A stretch of 64,000 nt of DNA, taken from Methylococcus sp. Mc7 (lineage in GTDB: Bacteria > Pseudomonadota > Gammaproteobacteria > Methylococcales > Methylococcaceae). The notes beneath the pieces were generated by a model. That model was given only the letters and a program-made list of their open reading frames with translations. It ran no database searches and was not told where the DNA came from. How positions within the stretch are numbered: position 1 is the first letter of the stretch; each line of letters opens with the position of its first letter. Below are positions 7,834 through 15,501 of this stretch, one piece after another. The translations under genes were made by a program, and so were the position numbers. Location: the NCBI RefSeq assembly GCF_019285515.1, contig NZ_CP079095.1:992001-1056000 (forward strand). The letters are read 5' to 3'.

Positions 7834-8982
7834 TCACGCCGCCTCGGCGAGCATGCTCCGCACGATGTCCGGCAGCAAGGCGCACACGGCGTCCACCTCG
7901 GCCGCGGTGGTGTAACGGCTCAGCGAGAAGCGGAGGGTGGCCAGCGCTCCCTCCGCCCCCAGCCCCATCGCGGTCAACACGTGGGAAGGTTCCGTGCCAC
8001 CCGCGCTGCAGGCCGCTCCGGCGGAGGCGCAGACCCCCGCGCGGTCCAGCTTGTCCAGCACCAGCTCGGCCTCGACATTCCCGAGGTTGAGGCTGGACGT
8101 CCCGGGCACCCGTGGCGCGCCGGCGCCGTTGACGGAAGCCCCCGGCAACGCGGCCAGCAGCCGGCTTTCCAGGCGGTCCCGCAACTGGGCGATGCCGTCG
8201 CCGCCGGTCGCCAAATACTCGCCCGCCAGTTCCGCGGCCACGCCCAGCCCCACGATGCCCGGCACGTTCTCGGTGCTGCCGCGGCGCCCGCGTTCCTGGT
8301 GGCCGAACAGCAGCGGCGGCAGCTTGCGCCCCTTGCGCACGAACAGCGCGCCGATGCCCTTGGGGCCATGCAGCTTGTGTCCGGACAGGGACAGGAAATC
8401 CAGCGGCACGCGGCTCAAATCGATGGGCAGCTTGCCCACGGCCTGGACCGCGTCGCAATGGAACAGCACGCCCCGGCTCGCCGCCAGCGCCGCCGCCTCC
8501 TCGATGGGAAACAGCACGCCGGTTTCGTTGTTGGCCCACATCAGGCTGAGCAAGCCGGTGCCGGGCGTGAGCGCGGCCTCCAGCGAGGCGGGGTCGAGCC
8601 GCCCTTGGCCGTCGACCGGGAGGCGAACCACCTCGAGCCCCTGCGCTTCGAGATGCTTCAGCAGCAGCAAGGTAGCGGGATGCTCCACCACGCTGGTCAC
8701 CACCCGGCGCTTGTCCGGCACCAAAGCGAGGGCGCCGAGGATGGCCTGATGGATGGATTCGGTGCCGCCGCCGGTGAACACGATCTCCGCCGGGGAGGCG
8801 CCCAGCAGCGCGGCAAGCTTGCGCCGCGCGGCGATGGCCTCCATCTTGGCGGCCTCGCCCAGATGATGCTTGCTGGACGGATTGCCGTAATGCGTCTCGA
8901 GGCAGACCGTCATCGCCTCCACGCATTCCGGGGCAGGCTGCGTCGTGGCGTTGTTGTCCAGGTAAATCGAGGTCTCGCTCAT
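7834..8982 (-). CDS. nifS: NifS cysteine desulfurase
   Basis: A 382-aa PLP enzyme with YLDNNATTQ at residues 7-15, SVVEHPA (98-104), the PLP Lys203 in LSGHKLHGPKG, RGSTENVPG, and the catalytic Cys325 in AGAACSAGG, matching the NifS numbering of the well-studied enzyme. It releases sulfur from cysteine for nitrogenase iron-sulfur clusters. ATG 8982 overlaps the stop of the 127-aa gene by 4 bp. An upstream in-frame start at 9063 would lie inside that gene and is rejected. Confidence 0.96.
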   Translation of the reverse strand: MSETSIYLDNNATTQPAPECVEAMTVCLETHYGNPSSKHHLGEAAKMEAIAARRKLAALLGASPAEIVFTGGGTESIHQAILGALALVPDKRRVVTSVVEHPATLLLLKHLEAQGLEVVRLPVDGQGRLDPASLEAALTPGTGLLSLMWANNETGVLFPIEEAAALAASRGVLFHCDAVQAVGKLPIDLSRVPLDFLSLSGHKLHGPKGIGALFVRKGRKLPPLLFGHQERGRRGSTENVPGIVGLGVAAELAGEYLATGGDGIAQLRDRLESRLLAALPGASVNGAGAPRVPGTSSLNLGNVEAELVLDKLDRAGVCASAGAACSAGGTEPSHVLTAMGLGAEGALATLRFSLSRYTTAAEVDAVCALLPDIVRSMLAEAA

Positions 8983-9362
8983 TGCCAAAACCGCCTGTTC
9001 GGGTCTTCGTTCAGCAGCGCCAGGATCTGCCGTAGCGACTGATATTCGCCGTGCATGATCCAATGTCCGATCTCATGATCCTTGTGGTACAGCCACCAGC
9101 AGCCCCGGTTCGGCTTGAACTCCAGCCGGGCGATGTCGATGACACCGCCCTCGGGATCGATGTTGCGCGAACAGCAGGAGCTCTGGATCAGGTAGCCGTC
9201 GTCGGTCGGATGCACCTCGGGGGTGACGTAGCGGTAGCGCTTGCGGTCCTTGATGGAACGCTCGATGCGCTTGCGATCCAGCTCGTTGGGTTGAGGATTC
9301 GCCGCACCGATGCCGTCCACGACGCCGCCTCCGTACCCGATGACCCGGCCCACCGCCGCCAT
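8979..9362 (-). CDS. Nif-operon protein of 127 aa, DUF3024-like
   Basis: A 127-aa protein with a middle Cys pair (QSSCCSRN) and a C-terminal half rich in aromatic and charged residues (CWWLYHKDHE ... GHWIMHGEYQSL ... LNEDPNRRFWQ). The end resembles DUF3024-type proteins, but I am not certain. It lies 3 bp after the second nifZ gene and overlaps nifS by 4 bp, so it is translationally coupled inside the nif operon. The paired cysteines and several His suggest metal or cluster contact; this is inference. Confidence 0.7.
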   Translation of the reverse strand: MAAVGRVIGYGGGVVDGIGAANPQPNELDRKRIERSIKDRKRYRYVTPEVHPTDDGYLIQSSCCSRNIDPEGGVIDIARLEFKPNRGCWWLYHKDHEIGHWIMHGEYQSLRQILALLNEDPNRRFWQ

Positions 9363-9365
9363 CCG

Positions 9366-9635
9366 CTAGAGCAGGCCCGCCACCTGGACGGATTTCCGCT
9401 CCGAGCTCAGCTCCTCCTCGAAGCAGCCGATGACGTAGCCACCGGGAAATTCGACCAGATACACCGGGATGTTGGCTTCCTCGTGGTGGCCGATCTGGAC
9501 GATCTCGCCTTCCGTACCGGCCGCGACCAGCAGGGCTTCCGGCTCATGATCGGGGTAACTGCCGTCGTTGAAGATGTCGACCTCGGTGGAAACCTTCTGT
9601 CCCCATTGATAGATCGGAGCGCGTTGGTCGATCAT
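9366..9635 (-). CDS. nifZ: NifZ-family protein, second copy
   Basis: An 89-aa protein with the NifZ pattern: a GQKV segment near the start, DIFNDGSYPDHE, then LLVAAGTEGEIVQIGHH and a late VYLVEFPGGYVIGCFEEEL. Compared with the upstream copy it is shorter and more diverged (the usual FLQQ-Y-IYAV block is replaced). NifZ assists maturation of P-clusters of the MoFe protein. Its start overlaps the stop of the first nifZ by 4 bp. Tandem duplication followed by divergence is the simplest reading. Confidence 0.82.
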   Translation of the reverse strand: MIDQRAPIYQWGQKVSTEVDIFNDGSYPDHEPEALLVAAGTEGEIVQIGHHEEANIPVYLVEFPGGYVIGCFEEELSSERKSVQVAGLL

Positions 9636-9952
9636 GCGGCTTCCTCCTTGGGTTCGGCCGCCTGCTTCGGGGGCGGCGGGTTGTCGACCGACTCCAGCTC
9701 CCGGCCCTTCATGCCGACCGCATACCCCCGGTCGGGGAAGTCCACGGCGTAGATGTAGAACTGCTGGAGAAAGGTGTTGATGCTCTTGACGTAGCCGACC
9801 TCACCCTTCTTGACCAGCACTTCGCCGATTTCCGCGCCGGTGAAGGTGCCGTCGTTGCGCACCACCTTCTTGGACTTGACCTTTTCGCCGAAGTTGAATT
9901 TCGGCGGGTCGTTCAATTCCATGCTATCGCTGTCGCGACTGATATCACCCAT
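9632..9952 (-). CDS. nifZ: NifZ, P-cluster maturation protein
   Basis: A 106-aa protein with the full NifZ signature: FGEKVKSKKVVRNDGTF near residue 21, LVKKGEVGYVKSINTFLQQ and YIYAVDFPDRGYAVG, ending in an acidic, proline-rich tail. NifZ acts in forming the second P-cluster of the nitrogenase MoFe protein. The gene is 21 bp after the LRV gene and overlaps the second nifZ-like gene by 4 bp. An alternative start at Met11 is possible. Confidence 0.92.
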   Translation of the reverse strand: MGDISRDSDSMELNDPPKFNFGEKVKSKKVVRNDGTFTGAEIGEVLVKKGEVGYVKSINTFLQQFYIYAVDFPDRGYAVGMKGRELESVDNPPPPKQAAEPKEEAA

Positions 9953-9973
9953 GGCTATCCCCTTGATTCATCT

Positions 9974-10765
9974 CTAGCAGGCTTCCGGCAAAACGCCGCC
10001 GGCCTGCGGTTCGTTGAGCCGCTGCGCCACCAGCTCCCGCACCGCCTGGTCGGGGTCGGCACGCATGGGCTCCAGGTCGGCAGGCTCCAGCCGGCTGGCG
10101 ACTTCGTAACGCAAGCGCCAGTCGGGATCCTTGACGAGCTGCCTCAACTGCTTGTTATCCATGCGCCTGACCGCCGCCAGCCGGACCGGCATTTCCGTAT
10201 CCGCCGCCAGCGTCGGCAGCCACTCCGGCGCGATCCGCTGCGCCACCACTTTGCGAACCTCCGGGTCGCGGTCGTGGATCATCTTCACCAGCAGGCCGGG
10301 CGGCAGGCGCCGTGCCACGATCTGCCGCACGAAATAGTCCTCGTCGCCGATCATCGCGGCCAGATCGCCCGGCTCCGCCCGCTCGGCCACCCTGACCCTG
10401 ACGTCCCGGTGCGGATCGCGCCGGAGGATTTCGAACTGCTTGGAGCGCACCGGGAGACGCTGGGCCACGCTCTGCCGCACGGTCTCGTCCGAGTCGCCGA
10501 CCAGCCGTGGCAGATAGAACAGCTCCACGTGCTTGGCCGCCACCGCCCGGGTCTCGAAATACGGATGCTCCAGGTAGGATTTGGCCAGATCCGGATTCCA
10601 CTTGAAGAACCGGTCGATGCGGCGGGCGTAGCGGTCGTGCACGCAGGCGTGGCCGAGATGGCAGCGGCCTTCGGTCAGACCCTCCCGCTGCTCGCATCGG
10701 CTGCAATCCAGCAGATTGCCCTGCCAGTCTCGCGCCTCTTCGATGTCATTCGTCGTCGTCCCCAT
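9974..10765 (-). CDS. LRV (leucine-rich variant) 4Fe-4S protein
   Basis: A 263-aa protein with four N-terminal cysteines (C21, C24, C35, C41) in a cluster that binds a [4Fe-4S] centre in the homologous Azotobacter LRV protein, followed from about residue 65 by eight or so ~24-residue helical repeats of the form LxxDPDxxVRxxVAxRLP. This is the LRV architecture known from nif regions. Its function is unknown; repeat surface and cluster suggest a redox-sensitive protein-protein adaptor. Its start overlaps the TPR-like gene end by 20 bp. Confidence 0.9.
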   Translation of the reverse strand: MGTTTNDIEEARDWQGNLLDCSRCEQREGLTEGRCHLGHACVHDRYARRIDRFFKWNPDLAKSYLEHPYFETRAVAAKHVELFYLPRLVGDSDETVRQSVAQRLPVRSKQFEILRRDPHRDVRVRVAERAEPGDLAAMIGDEDYFVRQIVARRLPPGLLVKMIHDRDPEVRKVVAQRIAPEWLPTLAADTEMPVRLAAVRRMDNKQLRQLVKDPDWRLRYEVASRLEPADLEPMRADPDQAVRELVAQRLNEPQAGGVLPEAC

Positions 10766-11306
10766 TGGCCTGCCTCTCCAGGACGCCCATCAACACCTTG
10801 CCGCCGAGTTTGTCGGCCGGATCCAGCTCAAGCAGCTTCTCCACCGCGGCCCGGCCTTCTTCCAGGTTGCCCAGGCGCATCTGCAGATAGGCATAGCCCT
10901 TGAGCGTGAACAGGAAGAACCGCGGCAGGATGGCCTCGAAGCTGGTGAAATTCGCATCCGCCGGCTTGGCCTCCCGCCAATCGGGGGACATGCCGTTGTC
11001 GAGCGCCGCCTTCACCAGGCACTCTTTGGCGATTTCCAAAGCTTCGGCCAGCCGGTTCTTGTAGAAGTGGAAGCGGTACTTGCCGATGTAGACCGCCGCA
11101 TGCCCCGGCGCAAGCTCCCAGGCCGCCTGCAGATGCCCCAGCGCCACCTCGTCCCGGTGATAGTTCTGCCCGGCAAGACGCAGATGCCGCTCCGCTTCGG
11201 CGGGCAAGCCCTCGCCCAGGCATTCCGCCACCGGATCGCCGTCAAGCGCGCCTAAGACCGGCTCCTCCGTGGCTTTGAGCGCCGCGCTGTCAGCAGCCGT
11301 GCCCAT
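10746..11306 (-). CDS. TPR-like nif-operon protein (186 aa)
   Basis: A soluble, all-helical protein. Segments such as ALGHLQAAWELAPGHAAVY, KNRLAEALEIAKECL and LGNLEEGRAAVEKLLELDP have tetratricopeptide-repeat spacing. No catalytic motif is visible. ATG 11306 is 7 bp after the IscA-like stop; the 3' end overlaps the LRV gene. TPR-like proteins are found at this place in other nif clusters; a scaffold role in nitrogenase maturation is inferred from context only. Confidence 0.78.
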   Translation of the reverse strand: MGTAADSAALKATEEPVLGALDGDPVAECLGEGLPAEAERHLRLAGQNYHRDEVALGHLQAAWELAPGHAAVYIGKYRFHFYKNRLAEALEIAKECLVKAALDNGMSPDWREAKPADANFTSFEAILPRFFLFTLKGYAYLQMRLGNLEEGRAAVEKLLELDPADKLGGKVLMGVLERQANGDDDE

Positions 11307-11313
11307 GTCCGGC

Positions 11314-11697
11314 TCAGGCGCTCTTGATGGGGATGCTGGAAATCCCCACGGAAACCTCGGCCGGAACGGCGCCCGGCGCGTTGGTGCCGCAGCTTCCGCA
11401 ACCCGTCGCTTTCGGATCGATGAACACCAGACCGCTCTGCAAAGGAGTGTCCTTGAAATCCATGGTCACGCCCTGCAGCAGCAAGCGGCTCTCCGCGGGC
11501 AGGAACAGCTTCAGCCCCTGTACGGTGACGACGGCATCACCCGGCAAGGGCGCGGCTTCGACGCTGAATTCGGAAGCCAGGCCGGAACAGCCGCCCGGGC
11601 TGACCAGCAACCTGAAGCCGGCGTCGGGTCCGGCGCCGCCGAAACGCACCATGCGCTGAATGAACTTTTCCGCACTCGGAGTGATGGTTAGATCCAT
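11314..11697 (-). CDS. IscA/HesB-like iron-sulfur assembly protein with CxxC end
   Basis: A 127-aa A-type carrier-like protein: FRLLVSPGGCSGL with C37, LLLQGVTMDF (73-82) and a C-terminal pair in TGCGSCGT (C100, C103). A-type carriers normally end C-G-C; here the spacing is C-x-x-C and the tail is longer than usual by about 20 residues. It probably carries Fe-S clusters or iron for nitrogenase maturation. Between the ferredoxin gene (11 bp) and the TPR-like gene (7 bp) in the nif operon. Confidence 0.87.
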   Translation of the reverse strand: MDLTITPSAEKFIQRMVRFGGAGPDAGFRLLVSPGGCSGLASEFSVEAAPLPGDAVVTVQGLKLFLPAESRLLLQGVTMDFKDTPLQSGLVFIDPKATGCGSCGTNAPGAVPAEVSVGISSIPIKSA

Positions 11698-11708
11698 TGA
11701 TGTTCCCC

Positions 11709-11933
11709 TTAAGCCGCTTCGTATCGCGGGTAGTTTTCGTCAATGATGCAGGTGAGGTCGATGGGACACACCGCCACGCACTGCGGTTCGTCGTAATGGC
11801 CGATGCACTCGGTGCATTTGGCCGGGTCGATCACGAACAGCCCATTGCTCGCTTCCGAAATGGCCTGGTTCGGACATTCCGGCTCGCAGGCGCAACAGCC
11901 CGTGCAGTTTTCTTCGACTATGGTGTAAGCCAT
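11709..11933 (-). CDS. fdxN: 2[4Fe-4S] ferredoxin next to nifB (FdxN-type)
   Basis: A 74-aa protein with two [4Fe-4S] motifs: C10-x2-C13-x2-C16-x3-C20 ([12 protein letters not shown]) and C40-x2-C43-x8-C52-x3-C56 ([18 protein letters not shown]). The eight-residue insertion in the second motif is typical of nif-linked ferredoxins. It is the first gene after nifB, as fdxN often is, and would give electrons to NifB or nitrogenase. A 264-bp gap holding a repeat element separates it from nifB, so it may depend on read-through or on its own promoter. Confidence 0.9.
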   Translation of the reverse strand: MAYTIVEENCTGCCACEPECPNQAISEASNGLFVIDPAKCTECIGHYDEPQCVAVCPIDLTCIIDENYPRYEAA

Positions 11934-12009
11934 GTTTCAAACTCCTGGGTGGGATACCCTCGTTCCCAGCCTTTCCCTTCTGGGCATTGCCGTAGAGTTA
12001 AATGTGCCT

Positions 12010-12172
12010 CGTCACCCCGGCAGGGAATGCCGGGGTCCAGGAACCAAGGATGGTTACGGCCTAACACATCCCTGTGCCCTGGATTCTTGCCGGGCTGTCC
12101 TGCCCGGCACCCTGCGGGCCGTTGTCAATCCGCTCCTGGCGGATTGGTCCGGCGATCCCTGCCGGAATGACG
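12010..12172. repeat. 163-bp MITE-like element with terminal inverted repeats
   Basis: Ends are imperfect 17-bp inverted repeats: CGTCACCCCGGCAGGGA at 12010-12026 and the complement of CGTCATTCCGGCAGGGA at 12156-12172 (15 of 17 agree). The inside holds further inverted segments (GGTCCAGG ... CCTGGATT; TGCCGGGCTG ... CCTGCCCGGCA). The CCGGAATGACGG / CCTGGATTC core is familiar from dispersed intergenic repeats in many proteobacteria. It sits between nifB and the ferredoxin gene. No open frame inside. Confidence 0.65.
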
Positions 12173-12197
12173 GCTTAACTGAATCTATTTCCCCACA

Positions 12198-13766
12198 TCA
12201 AGCCGCAATCAAAGCGCCCTGGCGGATTTCCGCATCGCCCTTGGCGACGTGCTCGATCTCGCCGGCCGCAACCTTGTCGATGTACTCCTTGAAGTAAGCG
12301 ATCGCCGACTGCTCGATGAACTGACCGGCGTACTGGTCCACCGGATCGATGCCCGCCGTCTTCAGATCGTTCTTCGGACAGCCGCCGATCTTGGCCACGA
12401 ATACCGCATGGCAGTCGTTGATGGCCCGGATCACCGTGCCCAGCGCGTCCTCCTCGCCATAGCCGCCCTGGCAGTACAGGTCCACCCGGCGGTGGCCGAC
12501 GAACTTGGCGCCCGAGGTCGACAGCTCGTAGATCTGGAACTCGCTGGCATGGCCAAAGTGCTCGTTGACCTTGCCGCCGCCCTTGGTCGCCACCGCGATC
12601 AGCATCTTGATGTCGGAATGCGCGCCGGCCAGGGTCTGCAGTTCTTCCTGCTTGGCCGCCACCACCGCCTGACGCTCGCTCTCCACGGCGGCCTGGTAGG
12701 CCTTGCGAGCGTCGAGGTCGTAATTGACCTCCATCTCCATGATCTTGTCGGTGGTGAACTCCGCGCTGCGGTCCTCGCCCAGCAGACCCACCGCATCGGC
12801 GCGGCACTGGCGGCAATGGCGCATCATGTTCATCTCGCCTTCGCAGCTGTCCTGCAGCGCCTTCAGTTCCTGCGCCGTCGGGCCGCGCTGGCCGGTCAGT
12901 CCGAACACGGTGCCGTGCTCCGGCGCCGAGATCAGCGGCATGATGTTGTGCAGGAAGGCCCCGCGCGACTTCACCGCCTTGTTGACCTCGACCAGATGCT
13001 GGTCGTTGATGCCCGGAATCATCACCGAATTGATCTTCGACAGGATGCCGCGCTCGGTCAGCATCTCCAGGCCCTGCAACTGGCGTTCGGTCAGGATCTT
13101 GGCCGCATCCACGCCGGTGTAGCGTTTCTTGTTGTAGTAGATCCAGGGATAGATCTTGGCGCCCACCTCCGGATCGATCATGTTGATGGTGATGGTGACG
13201 TGATCGATGTTGTACTGAGACAGCCGATCGACGTGATCGGGCAGGGCCAGGCCGTTGGTGGACACGCACAGCTTGATGTCCGGCGCGGTCTTGGCGATCA
13301 GCTCGAAGGTCTTGAAGGTCTTTTCCGGATTGGCCAGCGGATCGCCGGGACCGGCGATGCCGAGCACCGTCATCTGCGGAATGGTGGAAGCCACCGCCAG
13401 CACCTTCTTCGCCGCCTGTTCCGGAGTCAGCTTTTCGCTCACCACGCCCGGCCGGCTCTCGTTGGCACAGTCGTACTTGCGGTTGCAGTAGTTGCACTGG
13501 ATGTTGCAGGCCGGAGCCACCGCCACATGCATGCGCGCGTAGTGATGGTGCGCCTCTTCGCTGTAGCAGGGATGGTTCTTCACCTTCTCCCAGATTTCCG
13601 GCGGCAGATCATTCTCGCCCGCGCCGGAACCGCAGCTCGCCTTGCCGGAGCCGCCGGAAGTGCCGCAGCCCTTGTGCTCCGCGACCTTCTGCATGATCTC
13701 GTCGACATTCGCCGCGGCGTTGACGCCCGCGGACTCCGCCCCCGTATGGTTCTGCACTGTTTGCAT
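12198..13766 (-). CDS. nifB: NifB, FeMo-cofactor biosynthesis radical SAM protein
   Basis: A 522-aa protein with the radical SAM motif C87-x3-C91-x2-C94 (CNIQCNYC), [16 protein letters not shown], a [10 protein letters not shown] segment, and a C-terminal NifX/NafY-like domain from about residue 400 ([20 protein letters not shown]). NifB inserts the central carbide and fuses two 4Fe clusters to form NifB-co, the FeMo-co core. ATG 13766 has a good ribosome site (AGGAG); the longer upstream frame would run over the promoter leader. First gene of the long nif operon; sigma-54/NifA control is visible upstream. Confidence 0.97.
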   Translation of the reverse strand: MQTVQNHTGAESAGVNAAANVDEIMQKVAEHKGCGTSGGSGKASCGSGAGENDLPPEIWEKVKNHPCYSEEAHHHYARMHVAVAPACNIQCNYCNRKYDCANESRPGVVSEKLTPEQAAKKVLAVASTIPQMTVLGIAGPGDPLANPEKTFKTFELIAKTAPDIKLCVSTNGLALPDHVDRLSQYNIDHVTITINMIDPEVGAKIYPWIYYNKKRYTGVDAAKILTERQLQGLEMLTERGILSKINSVMIPGINDQHLVEVNKAVKSRGAFLHNIMPLISAPEHGTVFGLTGQRGPTAQELKALQDSCEGEMNMMRHCRQCRADAVGLLGEDRSAEFTTDKIMEMEVNYDLDARKAYQAAVESERQAVVAAKQEELQTLAGAHSDIKMLIAVATKGGGKVNEHFGHASEFQIYELSTSGAKFVGHRRVDLYCQGGYGEEDALGTVIRAINDCHAVFVAKIGGCPKNDLKTAGIDPVDQYAGQFIEQSAIAYFKEYIDKVAAGEIEHVAKGDAEIRQGALIAA

Positions 13767-13891
13767 TGCTAGACTCCTAAATTCGTTTGCCCGTCGCTGC
13801 TTCGTCCCGACACGCCCCTTGAATTCGTTCGCTACCCACCGGTTTGAAGCATCCGGTGCGGAACATTGGTAGACACTCACGACTAGACCGA

Positions 13892-13907
13892 AGCAATCGG
13901 CGTACCA
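13892..13907 (-). promoter_or_regulatory. Sigma-54 (-24/-12) promoter of nifB
   Basis: On the minus strand the sequence TGGTACGCCGATTGCT fits the sigma-54 consensus TGGYACRNNNNTTGCW at every defined position. The predicted transcript starts near 13880, leaving a leader of about 115 nt before nifB. Confidence 0.85.
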
Positions 13908-13963
13908 CACCAGGATATCTAGCAAAAACAAGCCCTTGATTTAATTACCACACGAATCGAACG

Positions 13964-13979
13964 TGTTTAGGGGAGCACA
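13964..13979. promoter_or_regulatory. NifA upstream activator site 1 (TGT-N10-ACA)
   Basis: TGTTTAGGGGAGCACA matches the NifA half-site pattern TGT-N10-ACA and lies about 57 bp beyond the -24 element, a workable distance for a looped activator. Confidence 0.75.
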
Positions 13980-14002
13980 AATCCGCCGGATTTGGTCGAG
14001 CT

Positions 14003-14018
14003 TGTCCGGAACGCGACA
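14003..14018. promoter_or_regulatory. NifA upstream activator site 2 (TGT-N10-ACA)
   Basis: TGTCCGGAACGCGACA also fits TGT-N10-ACA. It is 39 bp centre-to-centre from site 1, close to four helical turns, so both could bind NifA on one face. Confidence 0.72.
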
Positions 14019-14128
14019 AACAAAAGTGCCTCACCGATCCTGGGTAGCCCGTGCCTACGAAGTCCCCCTGCAAGCGGGGTAATGCGTGGAAAGAAATGGC
14101 CTTGCCTCGCCATCCATAGACCCGCGAT

Positions 14129-14235
14129 TGTCGATGCCGTCGACACATCGCCGGTTTATGTCGACAAAATAGAAAACCCTCGACACATTGGATTGATGTG
14201 TCGAGGCCATCGACATAGACTGCGGATGTGTCGAA
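14129..14235. repeat. Cluster of TCGACA/TGTCGA motifs with a 10-bp inverted repeat
   Basis: At least six copies of TGTCGA or TCGACA occur within about 105 bp. One pair forms a perfect hairpin, CCTCGACACA (14178-14187) and TGTGTCGAGG (14197-14206) with a 9-nt loop. The cluster ends right at the start of the decayed Fic gene, so it is probably the operator of that lost gene. Confidence 0.6.
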
Positions 14236-14255
14236 AAAAATCGATAAACGTCATC

Positions 14256-14507
14256 GTGAGCCATTGGCAGCCCGACGGGCCTTATCACGATTTGCCGCCG
14301 CAGGCGGATATCGAAACCAAGGCCATCCTCAAACGCTGCATCACCGCGCGTGCTGTTCAGGAATATCGGGCACTCGACCAGCATCCGCCGAACACCCGCA
14401 CGGCGGAAGAAGTCTGCACCCAGGTCAAGGGAGTGAAAATGACCGTGCGCCGCACGCCCGGTACGGCGTTGGCCAACGATGCGACGGGCGAAGTGGTCCA
14501 TACGCCG
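14256..14507 (+). pseudogene. Decayed Fic-domain (AMPylase) gene, N-terminal fragments
   Basis: In one frame the translation reads SHWQPDGPYHDLPP, then ADIETKAILKRCITAR, and later EEVCTQVKGV and MTVRRTPGTALANDATGE followed by VVHTP. These are recognisable pieces of the Fic/DOC protein N-terminal domain, but the stretch that should separate them (the inhibitory-helix region) is missing and nothing of the HPFxxGNGR catalytic motif follows before the next gene at 14530. No suitable start codon precedes it in frame. It is a deletion remnant of a Fic gene. Confidence 0.7.
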
Positions 14508-14529
14508 ATTGACACCCTCGGGAGACACC

Positions 14530-14832
14530 ATGAACAACCGCATTGAAATCCGCTACTGCACCCAATGCCGCTGGCTGCTGCGCGCGGCCTGGATGGCGCA
14601 GGAGCTGTTGACGACCTTCGACCAGGAGATCGGCGAACTGACCTTGAAACCCGGCACGGGCGGCATCTTCGAGGTATGGGCCGACGGCAAACTGGTCTGG
14701 TCCCGCAAGGAGCGGGGACGTTTTCCGGAAATCACCGAACTGAAACAGCTCGTGCGGGACGAGATTGCCCCGGAAAGAAGCCTGGGCCATGCCGACAGGA
14801 AAGGGGGGCCGGCACATCATTCGGCGGCATAA
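14530..14832 (+). CDS. SelT/SelW/SelH (Rdx)-family redox protein
   Basis: A 100-aa protein starting with a beta strand and the CxxC redox motif IRYCTQCRW (C10, C13), then helix ELLTTFDQEIGE, a TGGIFEVWADGKLVWSRK segment and FPEITELKQLV, the standard Rdx thioredoxin-like fold. The prokaryotic family has Cys where eukaryotic SelW has selenocysteine; I see no in-frame TGA. Function is likely thiol redox. ATG 14530 comes 22 bp after the Fic remnant; no operon partner. Confidence 0.88.
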   Translation: MNNRIEIRYCTQCRWLLRAAWMAQELLTTFDQEIGELTLKPGTGGIFEVWADGKLVWSRKERGRFPEITELKQLVRDEIAPERSLGHADRKGGPAHHSAA

Positions 14833-14838
14833 CCGGCG

Positions 14839-14858
14839 CCGGCCGAACCTTAGGCCGG
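14839..14858. terminator. Small hairpin between convergent genes
   Basis: Arms CCGGCC and GGCCGG with an 8-nt loop, in the 48-bp gap between the Rdx gene and the hflD stop. Weak, no T-tract. Confidence 0.35.
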
Positions 14859-14880
14859 AGGGAGCGGCCCGGCCTTACCG

Positions 14881-15501
14881 CTACGACGCCTGAAGCAGCC
14901 GCCGCGCCTCCTTGCGCATGGCGCTGCGCTGGAACAGGAGTTTCCAGCGCTCGCCGCCGCACTGCCGCCACAGGACCACGGCGCGGATGCCGGCCAGGAG
15001 CAGCGCGCGGATACGGTTGGCGTTGGCGCTGTCGGTGAGATAGGACGGCTGGCCGTTGACCATGACGCGGGGCCGCAGTTGGCTCACCGTGCGCTGGTAG
15101 AGATCGGCCAGATTGGCGTAGACGGTGTCGTTCAGTTCGCCGAAATACTCGGCCTGCTCCTTGACCTGCTCGATGCCGGTGCGCAGGGTTTCGAGCATGC
15201 GGGGGTCGCTGACGAGTTTGCGCTCCAGCAGAATCAGGGTGGCGCCGTAGCGCGCCAGTTCCGCATCGGGGGACTCGAAGCCCGCGAGCTGGCGGTCCAG
15301 GAGCTGCAATCCGGTCTTGATCTTGTCCACCCCGCCGTAGACGGCCGGCACGTCGTCGGCGTCGATCGCGAACACGCTGCGGACCACTGCTTCCGTGTCG
15401 CCGGCATCCGCGGCGCCGCGCTGGGCGATCTGTCTGACGAGGTGGGTGGCCTGAGCCAGGCCGGCCAGAGCGATCACCTGGTTGTCGAGTGTCTTGATCA
15501 T
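14881..15501 (-). CDS. hflD: HflD, lysogenization regulator homolog (DUF489)
   Basis: A 206-aa mainly helical protein with the HflD/DUF489 features: an ALAGLAQATHLVRQIA start, LARYGATLILLERKL in the middle and RIRALLLAGIRAVVLWRQ with GGERWKLLFQR near the end. HflD is a peripheral inner-membrane protein that in E. coli counteracts phage lambda CII; its usual partner mnmA is not adjacent here. Its start overlaps the MazG-like gene by 4 bp, so the pair is co-translated. Confidence 0.9.
   Translation of the reverse strand: MIKTLDNQVIALAGLAQATHLVRQIAQRGAADAGDTEAVVRSVFAIDADDVPAVYGGVDKIKTGLQLLDRQLAGFESPDAELARYGATLILLERKLVSDPRMLETLRTGIEQVKEQAEYFGELNDTVYANLADLYQRTVSQLRPRVMVNGQPSYLTDSANANRIRALLLAGIRAVVLWRQCGGERWKLLFQRSAMRKEARRLLQAS

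Noticed and set aside
12249-13772. A 507-codon plus-strand frame opposite nifB
   Set aside because: Antisense shadow of nifB; no ribosome site and composition of reversed codons.
14129-14235. CRISPR-like repeats
   Set aside because: The TGTCGA copies are 6-10 bp, irregularly spaced and partly inverted; no 25-35-bp direct repeats with spacers and no cas genes in the window.
14530-14832. A selenoprotein reading of the Rdx protein
   Set aside because: Both positions of the CxxC motif are plain Cys codons and no in-frame TGA with a SECIS-like hairpin is seen.
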